Positions 8,448 to 17,387 of a stretch of 64,000 bases of DNA are shown here, in pieces. This stretch comes from CBDCUW01 sp965222745 (GTDB taxonomy: Bacteria > Planctomycetota > Planctomycetia > Pirellulales > Pirellulaceae): assembly GCA_965222745.1 (NCBI GenBank), contig CBDCUW010000004.1, forward strand, positions 2,356,001 through 2,420,000. Reading direction: 5' to 3'. The notes beneath the pieces were generated by a model. It was not told the origin of the DNA. It saw nothing but the letters and a program-made list of their open reading frames with translations, and did no database searches. Position numbers and translations under genes: made by a program. The number at the start of each line of letters is the position of its first letter. Positions within the stretch are counted from its first letter, which is position 1.

Positions 8448-10004
8448 TCAGTCTTCGGTGACCAGGCTGCCCCACCAGGTTGGGTTGGGTTTCCAGTCGG
8501 GCTGGAGCATCGCCGCGTGGGTCTGTTCCAGACGGGCTTTCAGCTGAGTCTGGGCGCGGTGAAATTTTGCTTCGGTACGCGCCGGATCGTACCTGGGATC
8601 GGGCTCAGGATATTTGGCGCCCACTGAATCGAGCCAAGACATCAATTGGCTAGCCATGCGGTCGGTGCGAGCCGGATAGCTTCTCGCCAAATCACTCTCT
8701 TCACCTCCGTCAACCGCCAGATTGTACAGTTCGTTGCGGCCATCATCGTAGTAGTGGATCAGCTTCCAATCGCCGTCGCGAAGGATCGAACTCGGTTCAC
8801 CGCCCTGGTTGTCGTAATGCGGATAGTGCCAATACAGCGGTCTCGGCTCGATCGTTTCTCCTTTCAATAGCGGCACCAGGGAAACACCATCGACGTGTTG
8901 ATTTTGCCTGGCAGGCAGTCCGCACAGTTCCAAGATGGTTGGGTAAAAATCGGCGCCGGTTACTGGCACGTTGCAGGTGGAACCGGCGCGAGTGACCGCG
9001 GGATAGCGGATATAAAACGGTTCTCGAATCCCGCCTTCCCATTGTCGCCCCTTTCCGCCGCGCAGCGGCAGGTTGCTGGTCGCGTAGGCATCGCCAGAGG
9101 AAACACCGCCGTTGTCGCTGGTAAAAATCACAATCGTCGAATCGGTCAACCCCGCTTCCTCCAACGCCGCGGTGACGCGTCCCACGGCCGTATCGGTCAC
9201 CTCCACCATGCCCGCGTAGACAGGATGATCTTGGACCTGCCGAACCGGCAATGTGCGATCGATTTTGAATCGCTCCGCATCGCCGGCAAGCTTCGGCGCG
9301 GCTTGCTGATACTTGGACCACAACTGCCGAGTCGTTTGGACCGGCGCGTGAACACTGTAAAAGGACAACATCGCAAAGAACGGTTTGTCGCCGTGTGACT
9401 TGATGAACCGAGCGGTTTCGTCGGCCAGCCGCAGCGGCAACGATTCACCGGCAGGCCCGTCGGTCATCTTCGGGTTTTTGTAGGGCGAGAAAAATCCGCC
9501 GGGAGGACTGCCGCGGTGATGTCCGCCGATGTTGATTTCATAGCCATGGTCTTCCGGATGAGAACCTTCGCTGCCCAGATGCCACTTGCCGGCAAAGAAA
9601 GTCCGATAGCCAGCTTCACGCAGCGCCTCGGCCAAAGTCACATCGTTGTGAGGCAGGTTGTGAAGGTATTCCGCCGGCAACAACCGATCGTCTCGTTTCC
9701 ATTCCATCCCACTTTTGGCACCAATCCAATTCGTGACGCCGTGTCGCGCCGTGAACTTTCCCAGCTGGATGCTGGCCCGCGAGGGACTGCAGACTCGGCA
9801 AGTCGCGTACCCTTGAGTGAACCGCATTCCGCCGCGAGCCAACTTGTCGATATGGGGACTGCGGTAAAAAGTGCTGCCTTCGACCGACAAGTCATGAAGC
9901 CCCATGTCGTCGACCAAGATCAGCACCACGTTCGGCCGATCGGCCGCGGTGGCATGCGAAGCGGCAAGCAGCAGCATCACGAGAGTAGCTTTGACAATCC
10001 GCAT
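8448..10004 (-). CDS. secreted arylsulfatase-family sulfatase
   Basis: 518 residues. There is a clear signal peptide (about 1-20, ending ATAA), so the enzyme is exported. The sulfatase start RPNVVLILVDDMG gives the metal-binding Asp pair (D32, D33). C72 in CSPSR is the cysteine oxidised to formylglycine in type I sulfatases. GKWHLG and TSDNGG are further metal and substrate motifs. It hydrolyses sulfate esters, probably of algal or marine polysaccharides, in line with the many sulfatases of Pirellulaceae. No formylglycine-generating enzyme or glycan gene is adjacent, so the substrate cannot be named. Confidence 0.92.
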   Translation of the reverse strand: MRIVKATLVMLLLAASHATAADRPNVVLILVDDMGLHDLSVEGSTFYRSPHIDKLARGGMRFTQGYATCRVCSPSRASIQLGKFTARHGVTNWIGAKSGMEWKRDDRLLPAEYLHNLPHNDVTLAEALREAGYRTFFAGKWHLGSEGSHPEDHGYEINIGGHHRGSPPGGFFSPYKNPKMTDGPAGESLPLRLADETARFIKSHGDKPFFAMLSFYSVHAPVQTTRQLWSKYQQAAPKLAGDAERFKIDRTLPVRQVQDHPVYAGMVEVTDTAVGRVTAALEEAGLTDSTIVIFTSDNGGVSSGDAYATSNLPLRGGKGRQWEGGIREPFYIRYPAVTRAGSTCNVPVTGADFYPTILELCGLPARQNQHVDGVSLVPLLKGETIEPRPLYWHYPHYDNQGGEPSSILRDGDWKLIHYYDDGRNELYNLAVDGGEESDLARSYPARTDRMASQLMSWLDSVGAKYPEPDPRYDPARTEAKFHRAQTQLKARLEQTHAAMLQPDWKPNPTWWGSLVTED

Positions 10005-10115
10005 GAATATCCCGCCAGTGCGATGGTTAGAAAGATTGGGCCGTCTCGGTTGGGCAACTTCCGGTCAAGAATGTTAATCGATCCCAGCTGCCACTGCCAA
10101 ACGGACGGAGCGATT

Positions 10116-10168
10116 TCGTAGCACGACCGTCCCGGTCGTGGCTGACGGCGGGGACCGCCGCGCTACGA
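10116..10168. repeat. short palindromic intergenic repeat
   Basis: Contains CACGACCGTCCCGGTCGTG, an inverted repeat (CACGACCG / CGGTCGTG), then GGCGGGGACCGCC, a second small palindrome, bounded by CGTAGC and GCTACG. This is the only copy I saw in the window. The surrounding 10005-10333 holds no gene I can support. Confidence 0.5.
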
Positions 10169-10333
10169 TGGCGGACGCCAGCTGTAGCGGTCACACCGGT
10201 TATTCCACTGGCAAGTCCAACCGGTCGGCGATTTCGTTTCTCCCAGCGACGTTGTTGCTAACCGTGTTCTAGGTTTCCTAGAGAGACCTCTGATTCAGCA
10301 GCGGACCATCCATAGCACCTGAAGTCGTAACCG

Positions 10334-10804
10334 ATGTCCACAACGATCACCAAACGTCGTAAAGCGCTTGTCGACCCCGAAGTCCAGGGCGGCGTGCTGC
10401 GCAAGATCGCGATTCACTGGGTACTGTTTTTTATCTGCAATACGATCGCCCTGACGATCTGGATCCGGTTGTTTGAGCAACCCGACGCCGATTGGGGGCA
10501 GACGTTTGGCGACACGCTGCGACGATTCCTGCCGTTTTTCATCATCACCATGGCGCTGATTCCCGCGTTCGTGTGGGACACATTGAAACTGACCAATCGC
10601 TTCGCCGGTCCGATCCTTCGCCTGCGGTCGGCGCTCTCCGATGCCAGTGCTGGCCGAGCGGTTGCGCCGCTTCATTTTCGCACCAATGATTTCTGGCAAG
10701 AGATCGCGACGAACTTCAATTCGGTGATGGACCGTTGCCAAAGCGGGACGGAAACGAACAACGAATTCGACGGTTCGGAAGACATTTCTTCCGAAGATGC
10801 TTGA
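10334..10804 (+). CDS. HAMP-like two-span membrane protein
   Basis: 156 residues. Two hydrophobic segments (about 27-48 and 65-85) are followed by a stretch resembling a HAMP linker (NRFAGPILRLRSALSDASAG, then charged helix). No kinase, methyl-accepting or cyclase domain follows; the protein ends soon after. It lies 38 nt ahead of the TadE-like gene on the same strand, so it may share its transcript. Function unknown; a link to the Tad-like cluster is only positional. Confidence 0.65.
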   Translation: MSTTITKRRKALVDPEVQGGVLRKIAIHWVLFFICNTIALTIWIRLFEQPDADWGQTFGDTLRRFLPFFIITMALIPAFVWDTLKLTNRFAGPILRLRSALSDASAGRAVAPLHFRTNDFWQEIATNFNSVMDRCQSGTETNNEFDGSEDISSEDA

Positions 10805-10842
10805 ACGCCTGCCGCCACCGAAGATCATTTTGGACCGAAGCC

Positions 10843-11247
10843 ATGAGAGTTAGAGCCAAACCGCATCAACATCGCCGCGGAGTAGCAGCCGTGGAATTCG
10901 CGGTCTGCCTGCCGGTGATCGTGTTGTTGGTTTTTGGATCGATCGAAGCATCCAGTTTCATCTTCTTGAAGCAGTCATTGAATGTGGCGGCCTACGAGGG
11001 AATCCGCGAATCGATTCGCGTCGGGTCCGGAAACGCCGAAGCGATCGACCGCGCCCAGAACATTTTGAATGCTCGAAACGTTCGCGACTTCCAAATCAAC
11101 TTTCCCGACGGGGATTCGGGAGCGGCTTCGCGCGGCGATGAAATCGTCATCGAGGTCAGTGCGCCAACCGAAACGAACAGCCCGCTGGCTGGCCAATTCG
11201 TGACCAACCGCATTTTGACCGCTCGCGTGGTGATGGTGAAAGAATGA
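10843..11247 (+). CDS. TadE-like pseudopilin-type protein
   Basis: 134 residues. The N-terminus has the TadE signature: RRGVAAVEFAVCLPVIVLLVFG, where a Glu inside the hydrophobic helix marks the pseudopilin type. TadE/TadG proteins are minor pseudopilins of the Tad (Flp) pilus machine. I chose the ATG at 10843 because the basic N-terminus and signature follow directly; the longer frame to 10735 overlaps the previous gene. The stop overlaps the next start (ATGA), which suggests translational coupling. No Tad ATPase or platform gene is adjacent, so this may be a stand-alone planctomycete TadE/G set. Confidence 0.85.
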   Translation: MRVRAKPHQHRRGVAAVEFAVCLPVIVLLVFGSIEASSFIFLKQSLNVAAYEGIRESIRVGSGNAEAIDRAQNILNARNVRDFQINFPDGDSGAASRGDEIVIEVSAPTETNSPLAGQFVTNRILTARVVMVKE

Positions 11248-12299
11248 ACAACTCCGATTCAAAAACCGCTTGGATACAGAGGCGACGGCAACGGCCTGGC
11301 CGGCGACGCGGTGCGATGCTGGTGCTGATCGCGATCATGATGATCGGGTTCATGGTTGCCGTTGCTTTCTCCGTCGACATCGCCCAGATGCACCTGTCGC
11401 GAACAGAACTGCGCACCGCAACCGATGCAGCCTCCAAGGCGGCGGCGTCAACGCTTGCCGACACGACGGACCTGGAATCGGCGATCACTCGCGGCCAGGA
11501 AATCGCCGCCCTCAATACGGTCAACGGCCAGCCGTTGTTGCTGGACCGCCGCGACTTTATCTTCGGCCGCAGTATCGAATCGCCGGCCGGACGGTTCGAT
11601 TTTTCGCCCGACAGCTTTCCTCGCAATAGTGTTCGAGTCACCGGACGGCGAACGGTCGGCTCCCTATCGGGACCGGTGCCGCTGTTCTTCGGCAATATCC
11701 TGGGCGTCGACTTCTTCGAACCGCAGACCAATGCGACTGCCACTTATATCGAACGAGACATTGTGTTGGTGGTTGACCGCAGCGGATCGATGCGCGGGTC
11801 CAAGTTCGCTGACCTGGTGGACGCTATCGACATTTTCGTCGAAACCTTGGACGAAACCCCCAGTGAAGAACAGGTCGGTCTGGCCTCGTACAGCGACACC
11901 GCGACCGCCGATCACGCGTTGACCGAAGATCTGACGCGGATCTCTAGCGCCGTACGATCGCTGCCGGTCGGAGGTTTCACCAGCATCTCCCGCGGAATGG
12001 AGGCGGGCAGGACGGTGATGAATGGAAGCCGCGGCGCCGATTTCGTGGAAAGAACGATGATCGTGATGACCGACGGGCGACACAATCGAGGTCCCGAACC
12101 GCGCACCACCGCGCAGGTGTTGGCCAATGACGGCGTCAAAATCCACACCATCACCTTCGGCAGCAACGCCGATCTGCCGCGGATGCAAGAAGTCGCCTTG
12201 ATCGGCGGCGGACGACATTTTCACGCCGACAACGGGATCGAACTGCGCGAGATCTATCGCGAGATCGCTTTGACGCTCAGCACCATGATTACCGAATAG
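11244..12299 (+). CDS. TadG-like protein with VWA domain
   Basis: 351 residues. The N-terminal Tad-type membrane helix is MLVLIAIMMIGFMVAVAFSVD, followed by the typical RTELRTATDAASKAAA. A von Willebrand A domain begins at about residue 172. Its metal site DxSxS is intact (VVDRSGSM, D178/S180/S182). VWA domains usually bind partners through a metal ion, and in TadG-like proteins they face the cell surface. Start and stop are coupled to the flanking TadE-like genes by a 4-nt overlap upstream and a 4-nt gap downstream. Confidence 0.85.
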   Translation: MNNSDSKTAWIQRRRQRPGRRRGAMLVLIAIMMIGFMVAVAFSVDIAQMHLSRTELRTATDAASKAAASTLADTTDLESAITRGQEIAALNTVNGQPLLLDRRDFIFGRSIESPAGRFDFSPDSFPRNSVRVTGRRTVGSLSGPVPLFFGNILGVDFFEPQTNATATYIERDIVLVVDRSGSMRGSKFADLVDAIDIFVETLDETPSEEQVGLASYSDTATADHALTEDLTRISSAVRSLPVGGFTSISRGMEAGRTVMNGSRGADFVERTMIVMTDGRHNRGPEPRTTAQVLANDGVKIHTITFGSNADLPRMQEVALIGGGRHFHADNGIELREIYREIALTLSTMITE

Positions 12300-12303
12300 A
12301 ACC

Positions 12304-12738
12304 ATGAGACGGACCATCATCCCCAGATTCTCACGTGCGAATCCGAATCCAAAGCAGGTTCGTCGAGGTGCTGCCGCGGTCGAGTTCGCGGTCGTCGCGC
12401 CGCTGCTGTTCTTGTTCTTTTTCGCCGCGTTTGAGTTCTGCCGAGTGGCGATGATTCGACACACCGCCGACAACGCCGTGTACGAAGGATGCCGGGCAGG
12501 AATCATTCCGGGAGCCTCCGCCGCCGACGCCCAAGCCGAAGCCGAATTGATCATGAACTCGCTGGGCGTGACCAACGTCGCTGTCACGGTAACACCGGCG
12601 ACCATTCGCCGTGATACACCCGAAGTGACGGTGCGGTTGCAGGTGCCATTGGACGAAAACAGCTTTGTGCCCAACCAGTTTGTCGCTGGCCGCTCGATCG
12701 TTCGCGAGCTGACGCTGCGGCGCGAAAGCATCCGCTAA
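12304..12738 (+). CDS. second TadE-like pseudopilin-type protein
   Basis: 144 residues with the signature RRGAAAVEFAVVAPLLFLFF and the key Glu in the helix. It resembles the TadE-like protein encoded at 10843 and has the same VYEGCRAGI-type region after the helix. It sits 4 nt after the VWA-TadG gene and is the last gene of this small operon. Confidence 0.85.
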   Translation: MRRTIIPRFSRANPNPKQVRRGAAAVEFAVVAPLLFLFFFAAFEFCRVAMIRHTADNAVYEGCRAGIIPGASAADAQAEAELIMNSLGVTNVAVTVTPATIRRDTPEVTVRLQVPLDENSFVPNQFVAGRSIVRELTLRRESIR

Positions 12739-12762
12739 CAAGCCTGCGCCCGACTCAAACTC

Positions 12763-14754
12763 TCAGACTCGCCGAATGAACTCCTCGGCGTAACTGCGCA
12801 CTTCGCTGCCGTTCAAAACGTGAACCATTCGCAGCTGCTGGACCTGCTGGTCGCTGAATGAATTCAGCGGCACGTGAATGAGATGTTTCTTGTGCCGCCT
12901 GGCCAGCCGTCGCCAACCGCCGCCTGGCGGAAGTGCAGACAGCAGTGCAATTTGCGGACAACGCGAGTGCAAGCAGGCGGCGGCGATCAACCGTTCCTCC
13001 AGCGTTTCGGTGTAGTCCAGCCGCGGATCGTGCCATACATCGGGGATGATCACCGGCGGAAAGAGGAACATCGCACCGCCATAGATCCCCAGTCCGATGC
13101 CAGGACCAACCATCTCTTCTTGAAAATTGGTCGCAAACAAAGCGAGTGTCGATTCGTTTTCATGCTCGGCAAACCACGTTGTCCGCCAAGGATAGTCTCG
13201 TGGATCGGCGGGCGAATCAAACAACATCACGCAAGCGTCCAAGTTGCCTCGGCTGGGCGGAACCACTTTGACGTAGATCTGTTTTTCATACCAATGCCGT
13301 AGCGTATCCCGAATGTCGATTCCATCCTTGACACTGGTGGTGAATTTTTCAGTGCGAGCCAAATCGTTGCCGACGATCGCCTTGGCGCGGTCAAAGACGC
13401 GAGTTCGGAAGTTTTCGATGCGGTCGTCTTCCGGTGGATAACTGCATTGGCTGTACGGATTCCAGCGGTATTTCCAACGATCTTGTTCATATTCGGTCGG
13501 CCGACGCTGCAACTCGCAAGTTCTCCAGGTGATCGGCGGTCCGGGCAAACGGTTGACCAGCGATACCGTTTCGCCGTCGGGCAAGGTCGCTTGATCGATC
13601 CCCAGCGATACCGTCTGCAGTTCATCGTGATCGGAAGCCCTTTCGGCGTACCGGTATTCGTTGGCCAGCTCGGCAACGAGCAAGGCAAATTGGTCTCCCA
13701 AAATTTGCTTGGCGGCAATCACAATGGTGATCAAATCGGGGGTCATTCGCCGCTGAATCAGTGACAGATTGCGGATGTATTGCAGGCACTTTGACAGCAG
13801 CAACGGAGTGACGCGACGAGCACGATTGCCCAGATCCTTTCGATAGGCTGCCCGCGCAGCAATCAACAGCTCTTTCACGCCGTCGATCTGCAAATCAGCA
13901 TCTTCTTCCAATTCGGATCGCGCCCGCTCGTACAACCCAGTGATGAACGGCAGCTCGCCAAACAAGAACATCAACGTTTTCGGGTTCACCGCGTAGCGCT
14001 GGGGCTGCTGAACCGAATCGTGTTCGGGAGGCTGGATGTGATCGGGCAGATCCGACGCCGCACCAGTCTCCGATGGAGACGAAAAAAGCTGCGTGTAGGC
14101 TTCTCGGATCCAGGGCCAGTGCAGCACGCTGCAGACAAACAAGATTCGTTCGTACTGGTCTTCCAATTCGGCCAGCCGCCAGGCCATGTGCAGAATCCTG
14201 GACCGCGTCTGTTGATCGGGCGGACGGGTGATTCCCGGCAGAACGGCGGCGGCAAATTTTTCGGGTGCCACGTGGCGAACCGCGAACGGATCGGGCATCA
14301 CAGTCGAATAGGGCAGAAATGGGTCCGTTTCCAGGTCGATGTACTCGCGGCAAACGTGTTCGCCCATCGCCGCCCGAATCGACATGATGACAGGTTGGCA
14401 CGGATCAACCGGCACGTAGCTGACCGGCGGTGTCTCCAGCTCCTCCTCGGCGTCGTCGACTTCTGATTCCTGCCAAGCAGTTTCGCCCCAGCTGGAATCG
14501 GGCTGAATCGGCGTAAAACGGGGCGAAGGGGGCTGAATGACGATGGAAGGACGAGGCAATTCGACCACGGCCGCCTCGACACCGTGACGAAACGAAGGGG
14601 GCAGAGGTACCGCCACGCAGTCGAACGATTCCTCCAACATCCACGCTCGCACCGTCAGCGAAAACTGCCCGCTGCCGTGGATCACGGGCAACACGGCGAT
14701 CCGCGAACCGATACGCAGCAGCGGCGGCACCTGAGAGAGATGCGAAAAACTCAT
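12763..14754 (-). CDS. 663-residue protein of unknown function
   Basis: I do not recognise this protein. It is soluble, with no signal peptide or membrane span. It is acidic and Pro-rich in the first 130 residues and helical in the middle (about 250-400). It contains several Trp/Pro-rich segments such as ILFVCSVLHWPWIREAY and GIGLGIYGGAMFLFPP. Codon use looks native and the frame is intact over 2 kb, so it is a real gene. It converges on the TadE operon (24-nt gap) and does not appear linked to it. Confidence 0.6.
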   Translation of the reverse strand: MSFSHLSQVPPLLRIGSRIAVLPVIHGSGQFSLTVRAWMLEESFDCVAVPLPPSFRHGVEAAVVELPRPSIVIQPPSPRFTPIQPDSSWGETAWQESEVDDAEEELETPPVSYVPVDPCQPVIMSIRAAMGEHVCREYIDLETDPFLPYSTVMPDPFAVRHVAPEKFAAAVLPGITRPPDQQTRSRILHMAWRLAELEDQYERILFVCSVLHWPWIREAYTQLFSSPSETGAASDLPDHIQPPEHDSVQQPQRYAVNPKTLMFLFGELPFITGLYERARSELEEDADLQIDGVKELLIAARAAYRKDLGNRARRVTPLLLSKCLQYIRNLSLIQRRMTPDLITIVIAAKQILGDQFALLVAELANEYRYAERASDHDELQTVSLGIDQATLPDGETVSLVNRLPGPPITWRTCELQRRPTEYEQDRWKYRWNPYSQCSYPPEDDRIENFRTRVFDRAKAIVGNDLARTEKFTTSVKDGIDIRDTLRHWYEKQIYVKVVPPSRGNLDACVMLFDSPADPRDYPWRTTWFAEHENESTLALFATNFQEEMVGPGIGLGIYGGAMFLFPPVIIPDVWHDPRLDYTETLEERLIAAACLHSRCPQIALLSALPPGGGWRRLARRHKKHLIHVPLNSFSDQQVQQLRMVHVLNGSEVRSYAEEFIRRV

Positions 14755-15281
14755 CCCAAATTACCCTTTTCCAAAAATTGGCGCCCGTTTATATTCTTGT
14801 CCGTTCGGAAGCAGCGGCATTTGTCGCCAACACCACCCAAGGGACGATCGTCCCCACATTCACCACTCATCTGGTGTTGCGTTTTCCGAATCTATTCCCC
14901 ATCTCCATCATTTCAGACGACCCGGGTTATTTTACAAACGCAGGCGCCAATTGGCGGCTGCGTTTCTTCTTGCGCCCAGCTCCATTCCCTCTTCACTTCC
15001 CCTCCTTCCTTCGTGTCTTGGTGCCTTCGTGCGAGCTTCTTCGAACGCACCAAAAAATCTCTCACCAAGGCACAAAGAAATCTTGCCAGGCACATCCGCA
15101 TCAAAATATTCCTTGTCATCCTGCGCGGTGGCGTCGATGGAGAGTTTGTTTTCGATCCATCGATGCCGTCCTCGTACGTGCCAGCCCCGTTTTGGCTGGT
15201 TTGCCACTGTGTGTCAGCCGTGTGATGTGACCCCGGCGGCGTGACCTCCTCGCCAGCTATGATACCATTCTTCATCTCCAA
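14755..15281. other. intergenic stretch holding a decayed fragment of the giant exoprotein gene
   Basis: No intact gene is visible in these 527 bases. The right half carries the remnant at 15089-15225, listed separately. The rest gives no recognisable signal. Confidence 0.6.
15089..15225 (-). pseudogene. decayed fragment of the giant Ala-rich exoprotein
   Basis: On the minus strand one frame reads ENKLSIDATAQDDKEYFDA, identical to a segment of the giant protein coded near 37820-37880. A second frame reads ADTQWQTSQNGAGTYEDGID, close to ADTQWQTSRNNADTTYTGAI coded near 39790-39850. The two matches lie in different frames and next to each other, so this is a rearranged, frame-shifted relic about 17 kb from the intact gene. 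Confidence 0.7.
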
Positions 15282-16025
15282 ATGCTTTTTCCCTGCTGCG
15301 CTACGACCATGGAAGCGGCCACAAGAACTGTGTGGTTACTGCTCGGATTTCTCCGCTGCTGCTTTCGCAGCCGTGCCGGGTTGGTGATGGAAAACCTGAT
15401 GCTCCGCCAGCAACTGCACTGCTACAAACTGACCGCCGGCCGGCCGTCTCTGAAACCGTTCGACCGGTCATTCTGGGTAATGATGAAACGGTGGATACCG
15501 GCTTGGCGCAATTCGCTGCTGGTCGTCCAGCCAGCAACGGTCTGCCGTTGGCATCGAGCGGGCTTTCGGTTGTTTTGGCGTTGGAAATCGCTGCATGGAA
15601 AGCCGGGCAGGCCCAAGATCGATGAGAAGCTCCGCGAACTCATCCGGCAGATGTCGATCGAAAATGTCACTTGGGGCACGCCGCGGATTCGCGATGAGTT
15701 GAAGATGCTTGGTCACCGGGTGGCACTCTGCGGCATCCGATTGGTTCGCACCTCCTATCAATCGCCTTGGCAAAACGGTTACTGCGAACGGGTGATCGGA
15801 TCGATTCGCCGCGAGTGCTTGAATCAGATGATCGTACTGGGCCAGCGGCACTTGATGCGCCGACTTCGCGACTACGCTTGCTACTACAACCAGCACCGCG
15901 TCCATCAAAGCCTGGGAGGTGACACGCCACTGGGACGAGAACCCGAACCGCCCGATCGAGGTGAAGTCGTCGCCATCGCCTATCTCGGCGGCTTGCACCA
16001 CCGCTACACGCGCCGGGCAGCCTAG
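15282..16025 (+). pseudogene. integrase-core (rve) transposase with catalytic core deleted
   Basis: 247 residues remain of a protein that is normally about 350. The N-terminal helix-turn-helix part (ENLMLRQQLHCYK, WRWKSLHGKPGRPKID, TWGTPRIRDELKMLGH) is followed at once by the C-terminal part (SPWQNGYCERVIGSIRREC, YNQHRVHQSLGGDTPLG). The intervening section should carry the first two acidic residues of the DDE triad and is missing, yet the frame is kept. It cannot catalyse transposition. The start may be the ATG at 15309 rather than the frame start at 15282. Confidence 0.8.
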
Positions 16026-16332
16026 CGCCCAACTTCCCTGGCCGACCAAACCCTTTGGAGCACACCGGTCTGACCGTCTGCGCGGGCAGCGAAAACAGGG
16101 CGCATTTTCGAGATCGCGACGCCAAATCTCCGCCGCAACCACCAGCAGTTCCACTCCGACTGGAACCAACCAACCGCGTCCACAACCAACTTGTCAAAGA
16201 ACAGACTGGAAACTTGTCCAGCGGATCAGGTTTTCGGTAGGGACAACGGGGCGCGATCCAAGCGGCGCTGTGGTTCCGACGGCTTGCAAGTGCGTCCTGA
16301 TGGAAAGTCGTTTGTCATGCTAAGATTGAAGC
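16026..16332. other. intergenic, nothing recognised
   Basis: About 300 bases between the dead transposase and the endonuclease V-like gene. I see no gene, repeat or clear promoter in it. Confidence 0.4.
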
Positions 16333-16839
16333 ATGCTTGCTTGTGTTGACACCTACTACTTTGACGATCGTTCGCGAACAGCGTTGCTGATATTTGAATC
16401 GTGGACCGACTCAGAACCGACCAAAGAACTGATTGACGAACGAGTTGGCTCCGCTGCGCCATACGTTCCGGGGGAATTTTTCCGGCGTGAACTTCCGTGC
16501 ATTGTCTCTATTGTTGAGCCATTCATTTCGAGAATCGAAAGTATCGTTGTTGACAGTCACGTGTGGTTGGATCGAAATCATCGAAAGGGGCTTGGAGCGT
16601 TGCTGTACGATTCACTCAACTCGTCAATCAACGTCATCGGCGTGGCAAAAAATCGATTCCGAGAGGAATGTGGGATCGAGGTTTTTCGCGGAAAGAGCAA
16701 GAAGGCGCTAATCGTGACTGCGGCTGGGCTGAGCGATACCGAAGCGGCAACCATCGTGAAGACGATGCACGGAAGATACCGCCTTCCTACGCTTCTCAAG
16801 CGCGCCGATTTTCTTTCAAGAAATGGACCAACTGCTTAG
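16333..16839 (+). CDS. short endonuclease V-like nuclease
   Basis: 168 residues. The order of motifs matches endonuclease V (Nfi), which cuts near deaminated bases such as inosine: CVDTYYF with Asp6, YVPGEFFRRELP with Glu53, VVDSHVWLDRNHRKGLG with Asp74, VIGVAKNRF, and the C-terminal YRLPTLLKRADFLSR. The three acidic metal ligands of the family are all present. The protein is 50 or more residues shorter than the classical enzyme, and DGhG is replaced by DSHV, so substrate choice may differ. It lies in the IS- and immunity-rich region, tail-to-tail (4-nt overlap) with the YwqK-like gene. It could be repair, defence or an effector; the family call is solid, the role is not. Confidence 0.8.
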   Translation: MLACVDTYYFDDRSRTALLIFESWTDSEPTKELIDERVGSAAPYVPGEFFRRELPCIVSIVEPFISRIESIVVDSHVWLDRNHRKGLGALLYDSLNSSINVIGVAKNRFREECGIEVFRGKSKKALIVTAAGLSDTEAATIVKTMHGRYRLPTLLKRADFLSRNGPTA

Positions 16840-17234
16840 TCAACGGCAGAGCGAATTGATTCAAGCAACTTGAATTGTGGATCGTTTTCGTCTAGTTCGA
16901 ATTTGCCACAAACTGTCCCATCTTCTGACCAGATTGTTCGTTGGATGCAAATTCCATGCTCAAATTGTTCTTCAGAGATTAGTGTTCCAGATTCGGACCA
17001 CTCTCGCTGAAGTCCATGCCGGGTGTTGTTTAGATAGCCATGTTCAAACACAAGGTTGCCTTCATCAGACCACTCCCGGCTGTTTCCACTTTTCATGCCA
17101 TCTTTGAATTCGATCTCGCTGATCAAACGGCCAGTCTGATCAACTTCGAATCCAATTCCGCTGAACGGTTCACCGTGAAGGCGATAAACGTAGTCGTCTC
17201 CAAATTCGATTTCGTCAGCATTAACTCTTGCCAT
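16836..17234 (-). CDS. MORN-repeat protein, YwqK antitoxin/immunity-like
   Basis: 132 residues from the ATG at 17234; a purine-rich GGGGAA lies about 6 nt upstream, better than the alternative start at 17261. It has successive MORN-type repeats with the pattern GxxxREWSxxGxLxxExxYxNGxxHG (for example HGLQREWSESGTLISEEQF). This is the YwqK family, often encoded behind polymorphic toxins as antitoxin or immunity protein. It lies at the downstream end of the minus-strand toxin/immunity array, after an IS insertion. I infer it is an orphan immunity gene whose toxin has been lost. Confidence 0.65.
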   Translation of the reverse strand: MARVNADEIEFGDDYVYRLHGEPFSGIGFEVDQTGRLISEIEFKDGMKSGNSREWSDEGNLVFEHGYLNNTRHGLQREWSESGTLISEEQFEHGICIQRTIWSEDGTVCGKFELDENDPQFKLLESIRSAVD

Positions 17235-17387
17235 GTTAATTCCCCGAAAGCACTCGGACACCGTCCGTCAAGAAGTTGCAATTTCCACAGCGCGGCACCA
17301 CGGTTCCAAGCCGATTGCTCCAAAGCGAAACGTTGTACAACGCGAAATCATCCAACGACTGAACACTAAGCCCTAAGGAACGAGCAA

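Noticed and set aside
16026..16332. Remaining IS sequence or a small gene between the dead transposase and the EndoV-like gene
   Set aside because: No frame, inverted repeat or match to other IS ends could be seen.
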